A DNA stretch of 64,000 nucleotides, taken from assembly GCA_001770955.1 (NCBI GenBank), contig MESL01000035.1:62001-126000 (forward strand), written 5' to 3'. The notes below the pieces were generated by a model that saw only the letters and a list, made by a program, of their open reading frames with translations, did no database searches and was not told the DNA's origin. The translations under genes were made by a program, and so were the position numbers. Below, in pieces: positions 49,151 through 58,390 of this stretch. This DNA is from Burkholderiales bacterium RIFCSPLOWO2_12_FULL_65_40 (GTDB lineage Bacteria > Pseudomonadota > Gammaproteobacteria > Burkholderiales > Burkholderiaceae_C). Positions within the stretch are counted from its first letter, which is position 1. The number at the start of each line of letters is the position of its first letter.

Positions 49151-50251
49151 TCAGCCCCGTGTGCGCCGCGCCCGCACGGCAGCCGCCAGATCTTCCAGCA
49201 CCGGCACGGTTTGCGCCAGGCTGATGCAGGCGTCCGTCACCGACACCCCATGCTGTAGCGGCTGGCCGGGCACGATGTCCTGGCGGCCTTCCTGCAGGTG
49301 GCTTTCGATCATCAGGCCGGTGATGCGCGCATCTCCGGCCGCGATCTGCTGGGCCACTTCGCCCGCCACGGTGATCTGGCGCTGGTGCTGCTTGCTGCTG
49401 TTGGCGTGGCTTACGTCGATCATCACCTGCTCGCGCAAGCCTGCCGCCTTGAGGATGGCGCAGGCCGCATCCACATCGGCCTTTTGATAGTTGGGCTGCT
49501 TGCCGCCGCGCAGGATGACATGGCAGTCCTGGTTGCCACGCGTCTCGAAGATCGCGGCCTGGCCCATCTTGGTCATGCCCATGAAGGCGTGCGAGGCCTG
49601 CGCGGCCTGGATGGCGTCGGAAGCCACCTTCACGCCGCCGTCGGTGCCGTTCTTGAAGCCCACCGGGCAGCTGAGCCCGCTGGCGAGCTGGCGGTGGCTC
49701 TGGCTCTCGGTGGTGCGTGCGCCAATCGCGCCCCAGCTCACCAGGTCGCTGATGAACTGCGGCGAGAGCAGGTCGAGAAACTCGGTGCCCACGGGCAGGC
49801 CCAGCGCCAGCACGTCGAGCAGCAGCTCGCGCGCCATCTCCAGTCCTTCGTTGATGGCGAAGCTGCCGTCGAGGTGCGGGTCGTTGATGTAGCCCTTCCA
49901 GCCGACGGTGGTGCGCGGTTTTTCAAAATACACACGCATCACGATGAGCAGGTCGTTTTGCAGTGCGTCGGCGTGCGTCTGGAGCTGGCGCGCGTATTCC
50001 ATGGCCTGGCCGTGGTCGTGGATGGAGCACGGCCCCACCACCACGATGAGCCGGTCGTCCTGGCCCTGCAGCACGCGCGAGATGGCGGCGCGGCTGCTCT
50101 CCACCAGCGCCTGGGCGGCGGCCGGGGCAGGTTGCCATTCCTGCAGCAATGCGGGGGTGATCAGGGGACGCACGGCCTTGATGCGGGTGTCGTCGATGCG
50201 GGTGGTGTCCAGCGTGGACAGCGGTGTGGCGGGGCGGTGGGCATGGGTCAT
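49151..50251 (-). CDS. 3-deoxy-7-phosphoheptulonate synthase (DAHP synthase, class I)
   Basis: LIVVVGPCSIHDHGQAMEYARQL; MRVYFEKPRTTVGWKGYINDPHLDGSF. Confidence 0.96.
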   Translation of the reverse strand: MTHAHRPATPLSTLDTTRIDDTRIKAVRPLITPALLQEWQPAPAAAQALVESSRAAISRVLQGQDDRLIVVVGPCSIHDHGQAMEYARQLQTHADALQNDLLIVMRVYFEKPRTTVGWKGYINDPHLDGSFAINEGLEMARELLLDVLALGLPVGTEFLDLLSPQFISDLVSWGAIGARTTESQSHRQLASGLSCPVGFKNGTDGGVKVASDAIQAAQASHAFMGMTKMGQAAIFETRGNQDCHVILRGGKQPNYQKADVDAACAILKAAGLREQVMIDVSHANSSKQHQRQITVAGEVAQQIAAGDARITGLMIESHLQEGRQDIVPGQPLQHGVSVTDACISLAQTVPVLEDLAAAVRARRTRG

Positions 50252-50285
50252 GCCCCCGATTGTCGCGCGGACGCGCTGCCACCCG

Positions 50286-50822
50286 TCAAGGCCTGCGGAA
50301 GGCCGGGTTCTGGCGCGACCAGTGGCGCGACTGCAGGTGGTCCATGCGCACATCGCCACCCGACGAGGGGGCATGCACGAAGCGCCCTTCCCCGACGTAA
50401 ATACCGGCATGGGTGGGCTTGCGGCCCGGGCCGAACACCACCAGGTCTCCGGTGCGCAGCTCGCGGGCGTCCACCGGCCGGCCCCAACCGCTCAACTGCG
50501 CCACCGTGCGCGGTGGCGCGGTGCCTACGCGGTGGCGGTAGACGTAGCCAATCAGGCCGCTGCAGTCAAAACCGCTCTCGGGCGTGTTGCCACCATAGCG
50601 GTAGGGTGTGCCCACCAGGCCCAGTGCATGGATGGCAATGTCATGCGCCTGCTCGTCCGTCAGATACGACGCCAGCGGACGCGCCGGTGCGGGTGCGGGC
50701 ACCGGGGTGGTGCTGCAGGCGCCCAGCAACAGCGCGGCCGCCAGGCCCAGGCCATACCAGGGCGTCCTCGTCAGCGGTGCGGGCCGATCAGACGGGCTCA
50801 TCCCGGACTTGAAATTGGGCAT
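50286..50822 (-). CDS. C40 (NlpC/P60) peptidase, lipoprotein-like
   Basis: LLLGACS lipobox; YRYGGNTPESGFDCSGLIGYVYR; HAGIYVGEGRFVHAPSSGG. Confidence 0.93.
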   Translation of the reverse strand: MPNFKSGMSPSDRPAPLTRTPWYGLGLAAALLLGACSTTPVPAPAPARPLASYLTDEQAHDIAIHALGLVGTPYRYGGNTPESGFDCSGLIGYVYRHRVGTAPPRTVAQLSGWGRPVDARELRTGDLVVFGPGRKPTHAGIYVGEGRFVHAPSSGGDVRMDHLQSRHWSRQNPAFRRP

Positions 50823-50893
50823 AAAAATAGCGTTCTTCGCAGGTTGGATATGCGCCAATAGCTACTGAATCAACAGCAAAAGTGACGTTCCAG

Positions 50894-51067
50894 CTATTTC
50901 TTGATGCGCTCGGGCGTCAGGAACAGGCCCACCCCCACCACGATCAGGATCAGCGGCCACCAGGTGCGCAGCAACTCGCGCAGGCTGATGTCGATCACGC
51001 CCAGATTCGTCAGCAGCATGAAGCTGCCCGCCAGGATCAGCACGATGGCTGCCACATTGCCTCGCAT
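50894..51067 (-). CDS. Small (57 aa) two-TM protein, LiaI/LiaF-TM-like
   Basis: Translated by hand: MRGNVAAIVLILAGSFMLLTNLGVIDISLRELLRTWWPLILIVVGVGLFLTPERIKK*; absent from ORF track. Confidence 0.75.
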   Translation of the reverse strand: MRGNVAAIVLILAGSFMLLTNLGVIDISLRELLRTWWPLILIVVGVGLFLTPERIKK

Positions 51068-51085
51068 GGGAACCTCCTTCGAAAA

Positions 51086-51667
51086 TCAACGGCCCATGGG
51101 CGAGATGCCGATCAGCATCGCGTGCGCCCAGAAGGCAAACACGGCCCAGGCCACCAGGCCCAGCACCACGGCAATGCCCGTGCCTGCCAGCGTGCCGCTG
51201 GCGTAGCTGGTGCCCTGGGCGCGGTCGCGCTGGCGTGCGGCCCGAAAGTCGAACACCGCCCACAGCAAAAAGCTGCCAAACAGCAGCACATCGGCCAGAT
51301 TGCCGTTGGAGATCAGGTGCGCCAGCGCCCAGGTCTTCACAGCCAGCACCATGGGGTGGTGCAGCTTGGCCTTGAGCGCATTGCGCGGCACGTAGGCGGC
51401 GGCCAGCAGGATGAAGGCCACCAGAGTGAACAGAGAGGCCGCATGGCGCATGGCCACGGGCGGGTTCCACAGCACCACGGGCTGCTGGCGTGCCAGGCCG
51501 TAGCCCCAGACCACCAACACCAGGCCGACGAGCGAAAGGACCGAATACACGCCCTTCCACATGCCCTCGCCCAGCCGGGCCCGGGTTTGCGTGCGCCAGC
51601 CATCGGCCACGATGCGCACCGAGTGCACGCCCAGGAAAAGAACAAGTCCGAGGATCAGGATCGACAT
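51086..51667 (-). CDS. NnrU family protein
   Basis: Multi-TM; MSILILGLVLFLGVHSVRIVADGWR; HPMVLAVKTWALAHLISNGNLADVLLFG. Confidence 0.88.
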   Translation of the reverse strand: MSILILGLVLFLGVHSVRIVADGWRTQTRARLGEGMWKGVYSVLSLVGLVLVVWGYGLARQQPVVLWNPPVAMRHAASLFTLVAFILLAAAYVPRNALKAKLHHPMVLAVKTWALAHLISNGNLADVLLFGSFLLWAVFDFRAARQRDRAQGTSYASGTLAGTGIAVVLGLVAWAVFAFWAHAMLIGISPMGR

Positions 51668-51811
51668 GGGAAAAAAGCCTATGGGGTAGTTGTGGCTGCC
51701 CATTATCGGCAGATGGCGGGAATTTGCAGAAGGCCCTGCGCGCCCGGCGCATAATGGCCGCCCGACCCGCACCCCTTCCGAAGCCCCTCAAGCAGGCTTC
51801 GCCCCCCGACG

Positions 51812-52513
51812 ATGCCCGGCTATGAAACCAAGCAAGAGCGCATCGCCGTGGCCGGTGTGGAGCACCTGCACATCCGTTCGCTGCTCGACCGCCAGCAGTT
51901 TGCCGACCCTCTGGGCCTGGCGCTGCGCCTGGGCATCTCGTCGGCCACCTGGCCGCTGTTCGGTCTGCTCTGGCCCTCGGGCGCGCAGCTGGCTGCGCGC
52001 ATGGCCCAGCGGCCCGTGCGCGCGGGCGAGCGGGTGCTGGAGATCGGCTGTGGCCTGGCCCTGCCCAGCCTGGTGGGGCACCGCCGGGGCATGGACATCA
52101 CGGCCAGCGACTGCCATCCGCTGGCCGCACGCTTTCTGCGCAACAACCTGCGCCTGAACCACCTGGCCCCGATGAAATACCGGCACGGCGCCTGGGATGC
52201 CCCACAGCCCGCTGCGACGACGGCCGCCACCGCGCATTCCACCACGGTGCGGGAGCGCTACGACCTGCTCATCGGCAGCGACCTGTTGTATGACCGCGAT
52301 GCCAGCGTGGCGCTGGCCGAGTTCATCGGCTGGCACGCGGAACCTGCTGCCGAGGTGTGGATCGTGGACCCCGACCGGGGCAACCGCCCCGTCTTTTCCC
52401 GGCTGATGGCCGACAACGGCTTTGGCCTGACCCAGCAGCGGCTCGATACCGCCGCCACAGCCACCGCCCCGGTGTACAAGGGGCGCCTGCTGGTGTATCA
52501 GCGCGCGGCGTAG
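51812..52513 (+). CDS. Class I SAM-dependent methyltransferase (METTL21-like)
   Basis: LFGLLWPSGAQLA; RVLEIGCGLALPSLVG; LLIGSDLLYD. Confidence 0.85.
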   Translation: MPGYETKQERIAVAGVEHLHIRSLLDRQQFADPLGLALRLGISSATWPLFGLLWPSGAQLAARMAQRPVRAGERVLEIGCGLALPSLVGHRRGMDITASDCHPLAARFLRNNLRLNHLAPMKYRHGAWDAPQPAATTAATAHSTTVRERYDLLIGSDLLYDRDASVALAEFIGWHAEPAAEVWIVDPDRGNRPVFSRLMADNGFGLTQQRLDTAATATAPVYKGRLLVYQRAA

Positions 52514-53145
52514 CGGGTGGGCTGCGGCCATGCAGCCGCCCCGTGCTTATGCAAAAAGGTGGGCAACTGGGTCTTGGCACAGGCCTGCAGCGCCATCAGA
52601 AAATCGTGCCCGGCGTCGGCCACGCCCCAGCGTTCCGCCAGATCCTGCTGGATGCGCAGCAGCAGCGCCGCCGTCACCTGCGCATCGGCCAGCGCCCGGT
52701 GCGCACGGCCCGCGCTGGGCAATTGGTGAAAGCGTGCCAGCGTGCCCAGCTGGTGGTTGGGCGCCTCGGGGTACAGGCGGCGCGCCAGCCGCACCGTGCA
52801 GGCAAATGGGTGCGGTGCATCGCACCCGGCGCGCGCCAGCTCGGCCTGCCAGAAGCCCCGGTCGAACGGCGCGTTGTGGGCCACCAGGGGCGTATCGCCG
52901 ACGAAGCGGTGGGCCTGCGCCATCACCTCGGCGGCCGGTGGTGCATCGGCCACCATGGCGTTGGTGATGCCGGTGAGCTGCGTGATGAAGGGCGGAATGT
53001 GCACCCCGGCGTTCATCAAACTCTGGAAATGTCCCACCACCTGCCCGCCTTCCACCAGAACGATGGCCACCTCGGTGGCGCGCGCGCCCTGGCCGGGTGA
53101 ACTGCCGGTGGTCTCGAAGTCGATGACGGCGATGGGCAAGTGCAT
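52498..53145 (-). CDS. 3'-5' exonuclease (DnaQ/DEDD family)
   Basis: IAVIDFETTGSSP; LVAHNAPFDRGFW; HRALADAQVTAALL. Confidence 0.92.
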   Translation of the reverse strand: MHLPIAVIDFETTGSSPGQGARATEVAIVLVEGGQVVGHFQSLMNAGVHIPPFITQLTGITNAMVADAPPAAEVMAQAHRFVGDTPLVAHNAPFDRGFWQAELARAGCDAPHPFACTVRLARRLYPEAPNHQLGTLARFHQLPSAGRAHRALADAQVTAALLLRIQQDLAERWGVADAGHDFLMALQACAKTQLPTFLHKHGAAAWPQPTRYAAR

Positions 53146-53150
53146 GAAGA

Positions 53151-53207
53151 AAAATGGCTCAAGCGCTTATGGAGTAAGCGTTAAAAGCTATATAAAAAGT
53201 AGCAGTC
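53151..53207. repeat. Interspersed repeat family A copy
   Basis: AAAATGGCTCAAGCGCTTATGGAGTAAGCGTTAAAAGCTATATAAAAAGTAGCA. Confidence 0.6.
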
Positions 53208-53562
53208 AATGCCTGCGATCACCCTGTTCCGAGATTCTCAGGGTTTCTGCAATCGCAATTTCAAGTGCAGGCAGATCGTCGGTGATCGTCTTGAACAGGA
53301 TTTCATGCGCCACCTGTTCGTAGCCATGGGCCAGAATGTTGCGCAGGCCGATGACGCGCCGCCACGGAATGCCGGGCCACTGACTGGCGGATTCGCTGCC
53401 CATCCGAAAAGCCGCCTCCCCCAGGTTGATGAACAGCTTTTCCACGGCCAGGCAAAGAACCCGGTTACCTGTGAAGGTTTCCAGGGTCTGCCCTGTGGCA
53501 AGGGAGCGCAGTTCCTGGGTAAACCGCAGCATGTCAGCCAAATGCGCGGGCGTGCGGTTCAT
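53206..53562 (-). CDS. hepT: HepT-like ribonuclease toxin (DUF86)
   Basis: RNILAHGYEQV matches Rx4HxY motif; directly follows MntA-like gene. Confidence 0.9.
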   Translation of the reverse strand: MNRTPAHLADMLRFTQELRSLATGQTLETFTGNRVLCLAVEKLFINLGEAAFRMGSESASQWPGIPWRRVIGLRNILAHGYEQVAHEILFKTITDDLPALEIAIAETLRISEQGDRRH

Positions 53563-53564
53563 GG

Positions 53565-53864
53565 TCACTGGAACAAGGGGCGCAACTGAGGCTCGATGGC
53601 GCGGCGGCGATAGGGGTTGTCCAGCACCGATGGAAATGCCAGATCGATCTTGCGGCCATCGAATGCGGCGGACAGTTCGTCCTGCATGTCCACCAGCGCG
53701 AAGCCGCTGGGGGCCTCGCCGGGGACGAATTCCACCAGCAGATCCACGTCGCTGTCCGGCCGCTCCTGCCCCAGTGCTGCAGAGCCAAACATCTGCAAAC
53801 GGCGCACATGGTAGCGCTGGCAGATGTCTGCGATGCGTGATTGTTGGGACGGAGCGATGTGCAT
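53565..53864 (-). CDS. mntA: MntA-like minimal nucleotidyltransferase antitoxin
   Basis: FGSAALGQERPDSDVDLLVEF (GSx10DxD). Confidence 0.9.
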   Translation of the reverse strand: MHIAPSQQSRIADICQRYHVRRLQMFGSAALGQERPDSDVDLLVEFVPGEAPSGFALVDMQDELSAAFDGRKIDLAFPSVLDNPYRRRAIEPQLRPLFQ

Positions 53865-53900
53865 GGCGCAATGATACGGGCACCCCCCGGATTCTGGCTA

Positions 53901-54254
53901 TCAGGCCTTCTTGAGAAACTCCGACTTGAGCAGCATGCTGCCCAGGTCGGTCTTGCAGTCCACGTTGTGGCCGTCTGCACCGTCCACCAGGCGGATGCTC
54001 TTGATCTTGGTGCCCTTTTTCAGCGTGGACGAAGAGCCCTTGACCTTGAGGTCCTTTACCAGGATCACGGCGTCGCCGTCCTGCAGCGGGTTGCCGTTGG
54101 CGTCGCGCACCACGCCGTCGCTGGCGCTGTCATCCTCTGCCGGGGCGGCGGACTGCGGCCATTCGTGCCCGCAGTCGGGGCAGATGTAGTTTTCGCCGTC
54201 GGGGTAGGTGTTCTCTTGGCCGCATTGCGGGCAGGCGGGCACGGTGTGGGGCAT
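53901..54254 (-). CDS. PhnA/YjdM-type zinc-ribbon protein
   Basis: [57 protein letters not shown]. Confidence 0.93.
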   Translation of the reverse strand: MPHTVPACPQCGQENTYPDGENYICPDCGHEWPQSAAPAEDDSASDGVVRDANGNPLQDGDAVILVKDLKVKGSSSTLKKGTKIKSIRLVDGADGHNVDCKTDLGSMLLKSEFLKKA

Positions 54255-54293
54255 GGGGGATTTCCTCCGCTGTGTTGTGGTGGTGTCAGGCTG

Positions 54294-56468
54294 CTATTGT
54301 CCGCGCGCGCCGCGCCGCTCCAGCGTGAACGGCGGCAGGCCCTTGAGCAGGCGCTGGCCGTAGCTGGTGCGCGTCAGGCGCTTGTCGTAGCAATACACAT
54401 GCGCCTGGTCTTCCTCGGTGCGGATGGCGCGGCCCGCCCATTGCGCCAGACGGATGGCGGTCGCCGGCACCACCAGCTCGCTGAACGGGTCGCGCCCCAC
54501 GGCGCGCAGCCATTCGGCGCGGGTCTCGCCTACGGGGTCGTCCGGCGGGGCGAAGGGCAGCTTGGTGATGAACACCGACTCGCACAGCCGCCCGGGCAGG
54601 TCCAGCCCTTCGCCGAAGGACTGCATGCCGAAGATGATGGAGGGCTCGCCCGCTGCCACGCGCTCGCGGTGGCGTGCCAGCAGCTGCGTGCGCGGCAGCT
54701 GGTTCTGCACCAGCACCAGCGGCCGCATCACGGTGGCCAGCGCGTCCACTGCCTGGCGCATCTGCTCGCGCGACGTGAACAGCACCAGCGCGCCGTATTG
54801 CACGCGCGCCAGGTCGTTGAGCAGCGCATCGACCATTTCGGTGGTGAACTGCGCGGCGTTCTTCGGATCGGCGTGGGTTTCGGCGGCAATCAGGGTGCCC
54901 TGCGCGGCATAGTTGAAGGGGCTGGGCACTTCGAGTGTGGTGGCGGCCTCATCCCCGTGCAGGCCCGATTCACGCAAAAAGAAGTCGAACTGCCCGCAGC
55001 TCGTGAACGTGGCCGATGTCAGCACCGCGCCGCGCACGCTGCTCCACAGGTGGCTGCGCAGCGTGCTGCCCGGCAGGATGGGGCTGGCGTGCGCTTTCAC
55101 CACGATGAAGTCGCCGTCCATCTCCAGCGTGAACCATTTGGCGTTGGGCACGAAGCCCGTGGCCTCGCCCTCGGGCGCCTCCTGCAGCAGCAGTTGCGCC
55201 GTGGCGTGCACCTCTTCGAGCCGGGGCGCCAGCGTGCCGATTTGTGCATACAGCTGCGACAGGCGGCGCGACTCGTCGGGCTTGTCGCGCATCTCGGCGC
55301 GTAGCGCCTTGGAAATGGCGCGCAGGCATTCCAGAAAGCCCGCCGCGTGGTGCGCGAGCTGGCCCAGGGGCTCGTGCAGCGCCTCGGGCAGAACGCCGCG
55401 CGGCACGCGCATGCGCGCCGGACCCCAGGCGCTGTTCTGGCCCTTGAGGGCCTCGCCGTACAGGTCCATCACCAGCCGGGCCAGGTCTTGCAGGTGCTGG
55501 CGCAACTGGCTGGCGTGGCGCGGAATGTCGGCCACCTCGGTCACCTCCACCAGCGTGCCGATGCGCAGCGCGCGGCTCGATAGCCGGTCGATCCAGCCCA
55601 GGCGGCTCAGGTCGGCGCTGCAGGCGAACTGGTCGAGCGCCGTGGCGGGCAGGTGGTGGGCCTCGTCGAGCACCAGCAGGCAGTTGTCCAGCTCGGGCAG
55701 CACGCGCGCGCCCAAGGACGACAGCAGCAGATCGTGGTTGGCCACGATCACCTGCGCACCCACCAGCGCCTTGCGCTGGTCGTAGTACACGCACTGGCCA
55801 AAGGCCGGGCAGTGCCGCCCGGTGCACGAGCTGCCTTCGGCCGCCACGGGGCTCCAGGCCTCGGGTTCGGGCGGGGTGTCGAGGCTGTCGCGGTCGCCGT
55901 CCCAGGCACCCTGTGCCAGGGTTTGCGCCATGCTGGCGTAGAACTGCATGCGCGCCTCGGTCTCCTGGTGCGAGCGCCTCGGGCGTGCGGCGGCGGCCTC
56001 TTCGGGGAACAGGTCGTCATCGTCCTCACCGTACGCCTCGCCGGTGCCTGCCAGGCGCTCGAGCTTGAGCTTGCACACATAGCGCCCGCGCCCCTTGGCC
56101 AGCACGAACTTGAAGGGCTGCTCCATCTGCGCCGCGAGCGCGGGCAAATCCTTGTTCACCAGCTGCTCCTGCAGCGCCACGGTGGCGGTGGAAATGAGCA
56201 CGCGCGTGCCGCGCGCCAGCGCGATGGCAATGGCCGGTGCGCAATAGGCCAGCGACTTGCCCACGCCCGTGCCCGCCTGGATGACGGCAATAGCGCGCGT
56301 GGGTTCGCCGTCTTCTTCATCGACCTTGCCCAGTTGCGCCTGGCTGAAGGTGCGCGCCACCTGCTCGGCCATGCCCCGCTGCCCCGCGCGGCTGCGGAAA
56401 CCCTCGGTGGACCGCACCACCGCATCAAACGCCTGCAGGCCCGCCTGGGCCCATTCTGTGGAAGACAT
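54294..56468 (-). CDS. dinG: ATP-dependent DNA helicase DinG family
   Basis: RPGQRGMAEQVA-like start, QAGTGVGKSLAYCAPAI Walker A, LVLDEAHHLP, FGMQSFGEGLDLPG. Confidence 0.92.
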   Translation of the reverse strand: MSSTEWAQAGLQAFDAVVRSTEGFRSRAGQRGMAEQVARTFSQAQLGKVDEEDGEPTRAIAVIQAGTGVGKSLAYCAPAIAIALARGTRVLISTATVALQEQLVNKDLPALAAQMEQPFKFVLAKGRGRYVCKLKLERLAGTGEAYGEDDDDLFPEEAAAARPRRSHQETEARMQFYASMAQTLAQGAWDGDRDSLDTPPEPEAWSPVAAEGSSCTGRHCPAFGQCVYYDQRKALVGAQVIVANHDLLLSSLGARVLPELDNCLLVLDEAHHLPATALDQFACSADLSRLGWIDRLSSRALRIGTLVEVTEVADIPRHASQLRQHLQDLARLVMDLYGEALKGQNSAWGPARMRVPRGVLPEALHEPLGQLAHHAAGFLECLRAISKALRAEMRDKPDESRRLSQLYAQIGTLAPRLEEVHATAQLLLQEAPEGEATGFVPNAKWFTLEMDGDFIVVKAHASPILPGSTLRSHLWSSVRGAVLTSATFTSCGQFDFFLRESGLHGDEAATTLEVPSPFNYAAQGTLIAAETHADPKNAAQFTTEMVDALLNDLARVQYGALVLFTSREQMRQAVDALATVMRPLVLVQNQLPRTQLLARHRERVAAGEPSIIFGMQSFGEGLDLPGRLCESVFITKLPFAPPDDPVGETRAEWLRAVGRDPFSELVVPATAIRLAQWAGRAIRTEEDQAHVYCYDKRLTRTSYGQRLLKGLPPFTLERRGARGQ

Positions 56469-56516
56469 AGGGGCGGGAGTGTGGCATGGACGCGCAGGGC
56501 GGTCCTGGTATGGGTT

Positions 56517-56578
56517 TAATAACTATCAATTTGATAGCTAACGGCGCTTTATGGATAAGCGTTTTAGCCAAATTTATC
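56517..56578. repeat. Interspersed repeat family A copy
   Basis: TAATAACTATCAATTTGATAGCTAACGGCGCTTTATGGATAAGCGTTTTAGCCAAATT. Confidence 0.6.
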
Positions 56579-56761
56579 TTGAATATGCATGCCCATGGCA
56601 TGCGGCAAAGTGCGCCAAAGTCCAGCGGGTCGTCGCGGCCCAGCTTGTGCCACAGCGGGTGCGCGCCCTCGCATGGGCGTGCCCCGGTGACGAGGCACAG
56701 CCCGGCGTCCAGCCCCTTGTAATGTTCGTCATACGTGGAGTGAGGCGCCCGGATCGGCCTG

Positions 56762-58123
56762 TCAGCCCTCCAGCAGCTCCACGCGCCACTGCACGCAGGG
56801 GCCTGCCACCTCCGGCAGGGCCTGCAGCATATGCAGGGCGAGGTCGATAGCACCCTGGGGCGCTTCTCCGGTCAGCACCAGCACCTGATGCGCTTCGTCG
56901 GGGTGGTCTGCCATCCATTCCAGGCGCTCCACCGGCACGGCCTGGCGCGCCAGAAGTGCACCCACCGCCACCATGTCCTGGCGCGAGTGCACGGGCACGC
57001 GCAGGTGGTGCCGCGTGCACACGGCCGCGTGCTGCAGCACCGGCAGGGGGTGCAGGGCATGGGCCTGGAAGCCCAGGTGCGGCACGCGCTGCGCTGCGTG
57101 CGTGCCATCGAGCCGGGCCACGTCCACCAGGTCGGCGATCACGGCCGAGGCCGTCTGCTCTGCGCCCGCTCCGGCGCCGTAGTACATCGTCACGCCCGAT
57201 GCGTCGCCTTGCACCAGGATGCCGTTCATCGAGCCGTTCACCTGCGCCATCAGGTGGGTGGCGGGCAGCAGCGCGGGCTGCACGCGCAGCTCGATGCCGC
57301 CTTCGCGCCGCCGCGCCACGGCCAGCAGCTTGATGCGGTAGCCCAGCTGCTCGGCGCAGGCCACGTCCAGCTGCCGCAGGGTGGTGATGCCTTGAACCTG
57401 CACATCGGCAAAGTTCACCGGCATGCCGAAGGCGTTGGCCGCCAGCAGCGCGAGCTTGTGCGCTGCGTCGATGCCTTCGATGTCGAAGGCCGGGTTGGCT
57501 TCGGCATAGCCCAGCGCCTGGGCTTGCGCCAGTGCCTGAGCAAAGTCCAGCCCCGCATCACGCATCTGGCTCAGGATGAAGTTGGTGGTGCCGTTGATGA
57601 TGCCCGCCACCCACTCGATGCGGTTGGCCGTGAGCCCCTCGCGCAGCGCCTTGATGATGGGGATGCTCACCGCCACCGCGCCCTCGTAGGCCACGGCCAC
57701 ACCGTGCTGGCGCGCGGCGGCGAAAATTGCGCCGCCGTGCTCGGCCAGCAGCGCCTTGTTGGCCGTCACCACATGCTTGCCGGCGGCAATGGCGGCCAGC
57801 ACCCAGCCGCGCGCCGGGCCGGTGCCACCGGCCACCTCGACCAGCACGTCCACTTCGGGGTGCGTGGCGACCTGCATCGGGTCGTCAATGAGGGCCACGT
57901 CAGGCCCCACCACGGTCCGGGCACGCGCGAGGTTGCGCGCTGCCACCACTACCACCTCAATGCCGCGCCCCGCGCGCGCGGCGATCAGGGCCTGGTTGCG
58001 CGCCAGCACGCGGAAGGTACCCGCGCCCACGGTGCCAATGCCGATCATGCCCACGCGCAGCGGGCGCAGGGCCACGGGGTGGCCGCCAAGGGAGTCAAAA
58101 CGAGGATCAGGATCGCGGTACAT
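56762..58123 (-). CDS. hom: Homoserine dehydrogenase
   Basis: VGMIGIGTVGAGTFRVLARN; VVTANKALLAEHG; GIINGTTNFILSQM; EANPAFDIEGIDAAHKLALLA. Confidence 0.95.
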   Translation of the reverse strand: MYRDPDPRFDSLGGHPVALRPLRVGMIGIGTVGAGTFRVLARNQALIAARAGRGIEVVVVAARNLARARTVVGPDVALIDDPMQVATHPEVDVLVEVAGGTGPARGWVLAAIAAGKHVVTANKALLAEHGGAIFAAARQHGVAVAYEGAVAVSIPIIKALREGLTANRIEWVAGIINGTTNFILSQMRDAGLDFAQALAQAQALGYAEANPAFDIEGIDAAHKLALLAANAFGMPVNFADVQVQGITTLRQLDVACAEQLGYRIKLLAVARRREGGIELRVQPALLPATHLMAQVNGSMNGILVQGDASGVTMYYGAGAGAEQTASAVIADLVDVARLDGTHAAQRVPHLGFQAHALHPLPVLQHAAVCTRHHLRVPVHSRQDMVAVGALLARQAVPVERLEWMADHPDEAHQVLVLTGEAPQGAIDLALHMLQALPEVAGPCVQWRVELLEG

Positions 58124-58138
58124 GGACTTCTCCGAACG

Positions 58139-58172
58139 AAAAAAGGCAAACCCGGCTGCCAAGGCTGGGTTT
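58139..58172 (-). terminator. Terminator-like hairpin with U6 tract directly upstream of the hom RBS (attenuator candidate)
   Basis: Minus strand AAACCCAGC-CTTGGCA-GCCGGGTTT-GCC-TTTTTT, one mismatch in stem. Confidence 0.7.
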
Positions 58173-58202
58173 CGTTTCGTTCGGGGAGAAGAGAGAAGAC
58201 AC

Positions 58203-58245
58203 CAGGTGGCCGCCGGGACGGCCACCTGCGCGTGCTCAGGTGGCC
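58203..58245 (-). promoter_or_regulatory. Mutually exclusive hairpin segments of the hom attenuator
   Basis: Minus strand: GGCCACCTG (58245-58237), CAGGTGGCC (58228-58220), GGCCACCTG (58211-58203); segment 2 can pair with 1 or 3. Confidence 0.75.
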
Positions 58246-58277
58246 GCGGTGGTAATGGTGGTAATGGTGGTAATCAT
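58236..58277 (-). CDS. Thr/Ile-rich leader peptide MITTITTITTAAT (or MGARMITTITTITTAAT from 58289)
   Basis: 7 Thr and 3 Ile codons directly upstream of hairpins and hom; resembles E. coli ThrL composition. Confidence 0.8.
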   Translation of the reverse strand: MITTITTITTAAT

Positions 58278-58390
58278 TCGTGCCCCCATCGCCCGCGCGC
58301 TGGCGGGCAGCATCATGCAACCCATGGGGGCGGCAACGGATGCAGTGTGGAACGGGAGGTACGGCATGAAGCGTCCAGTGTAGCGCAGGC

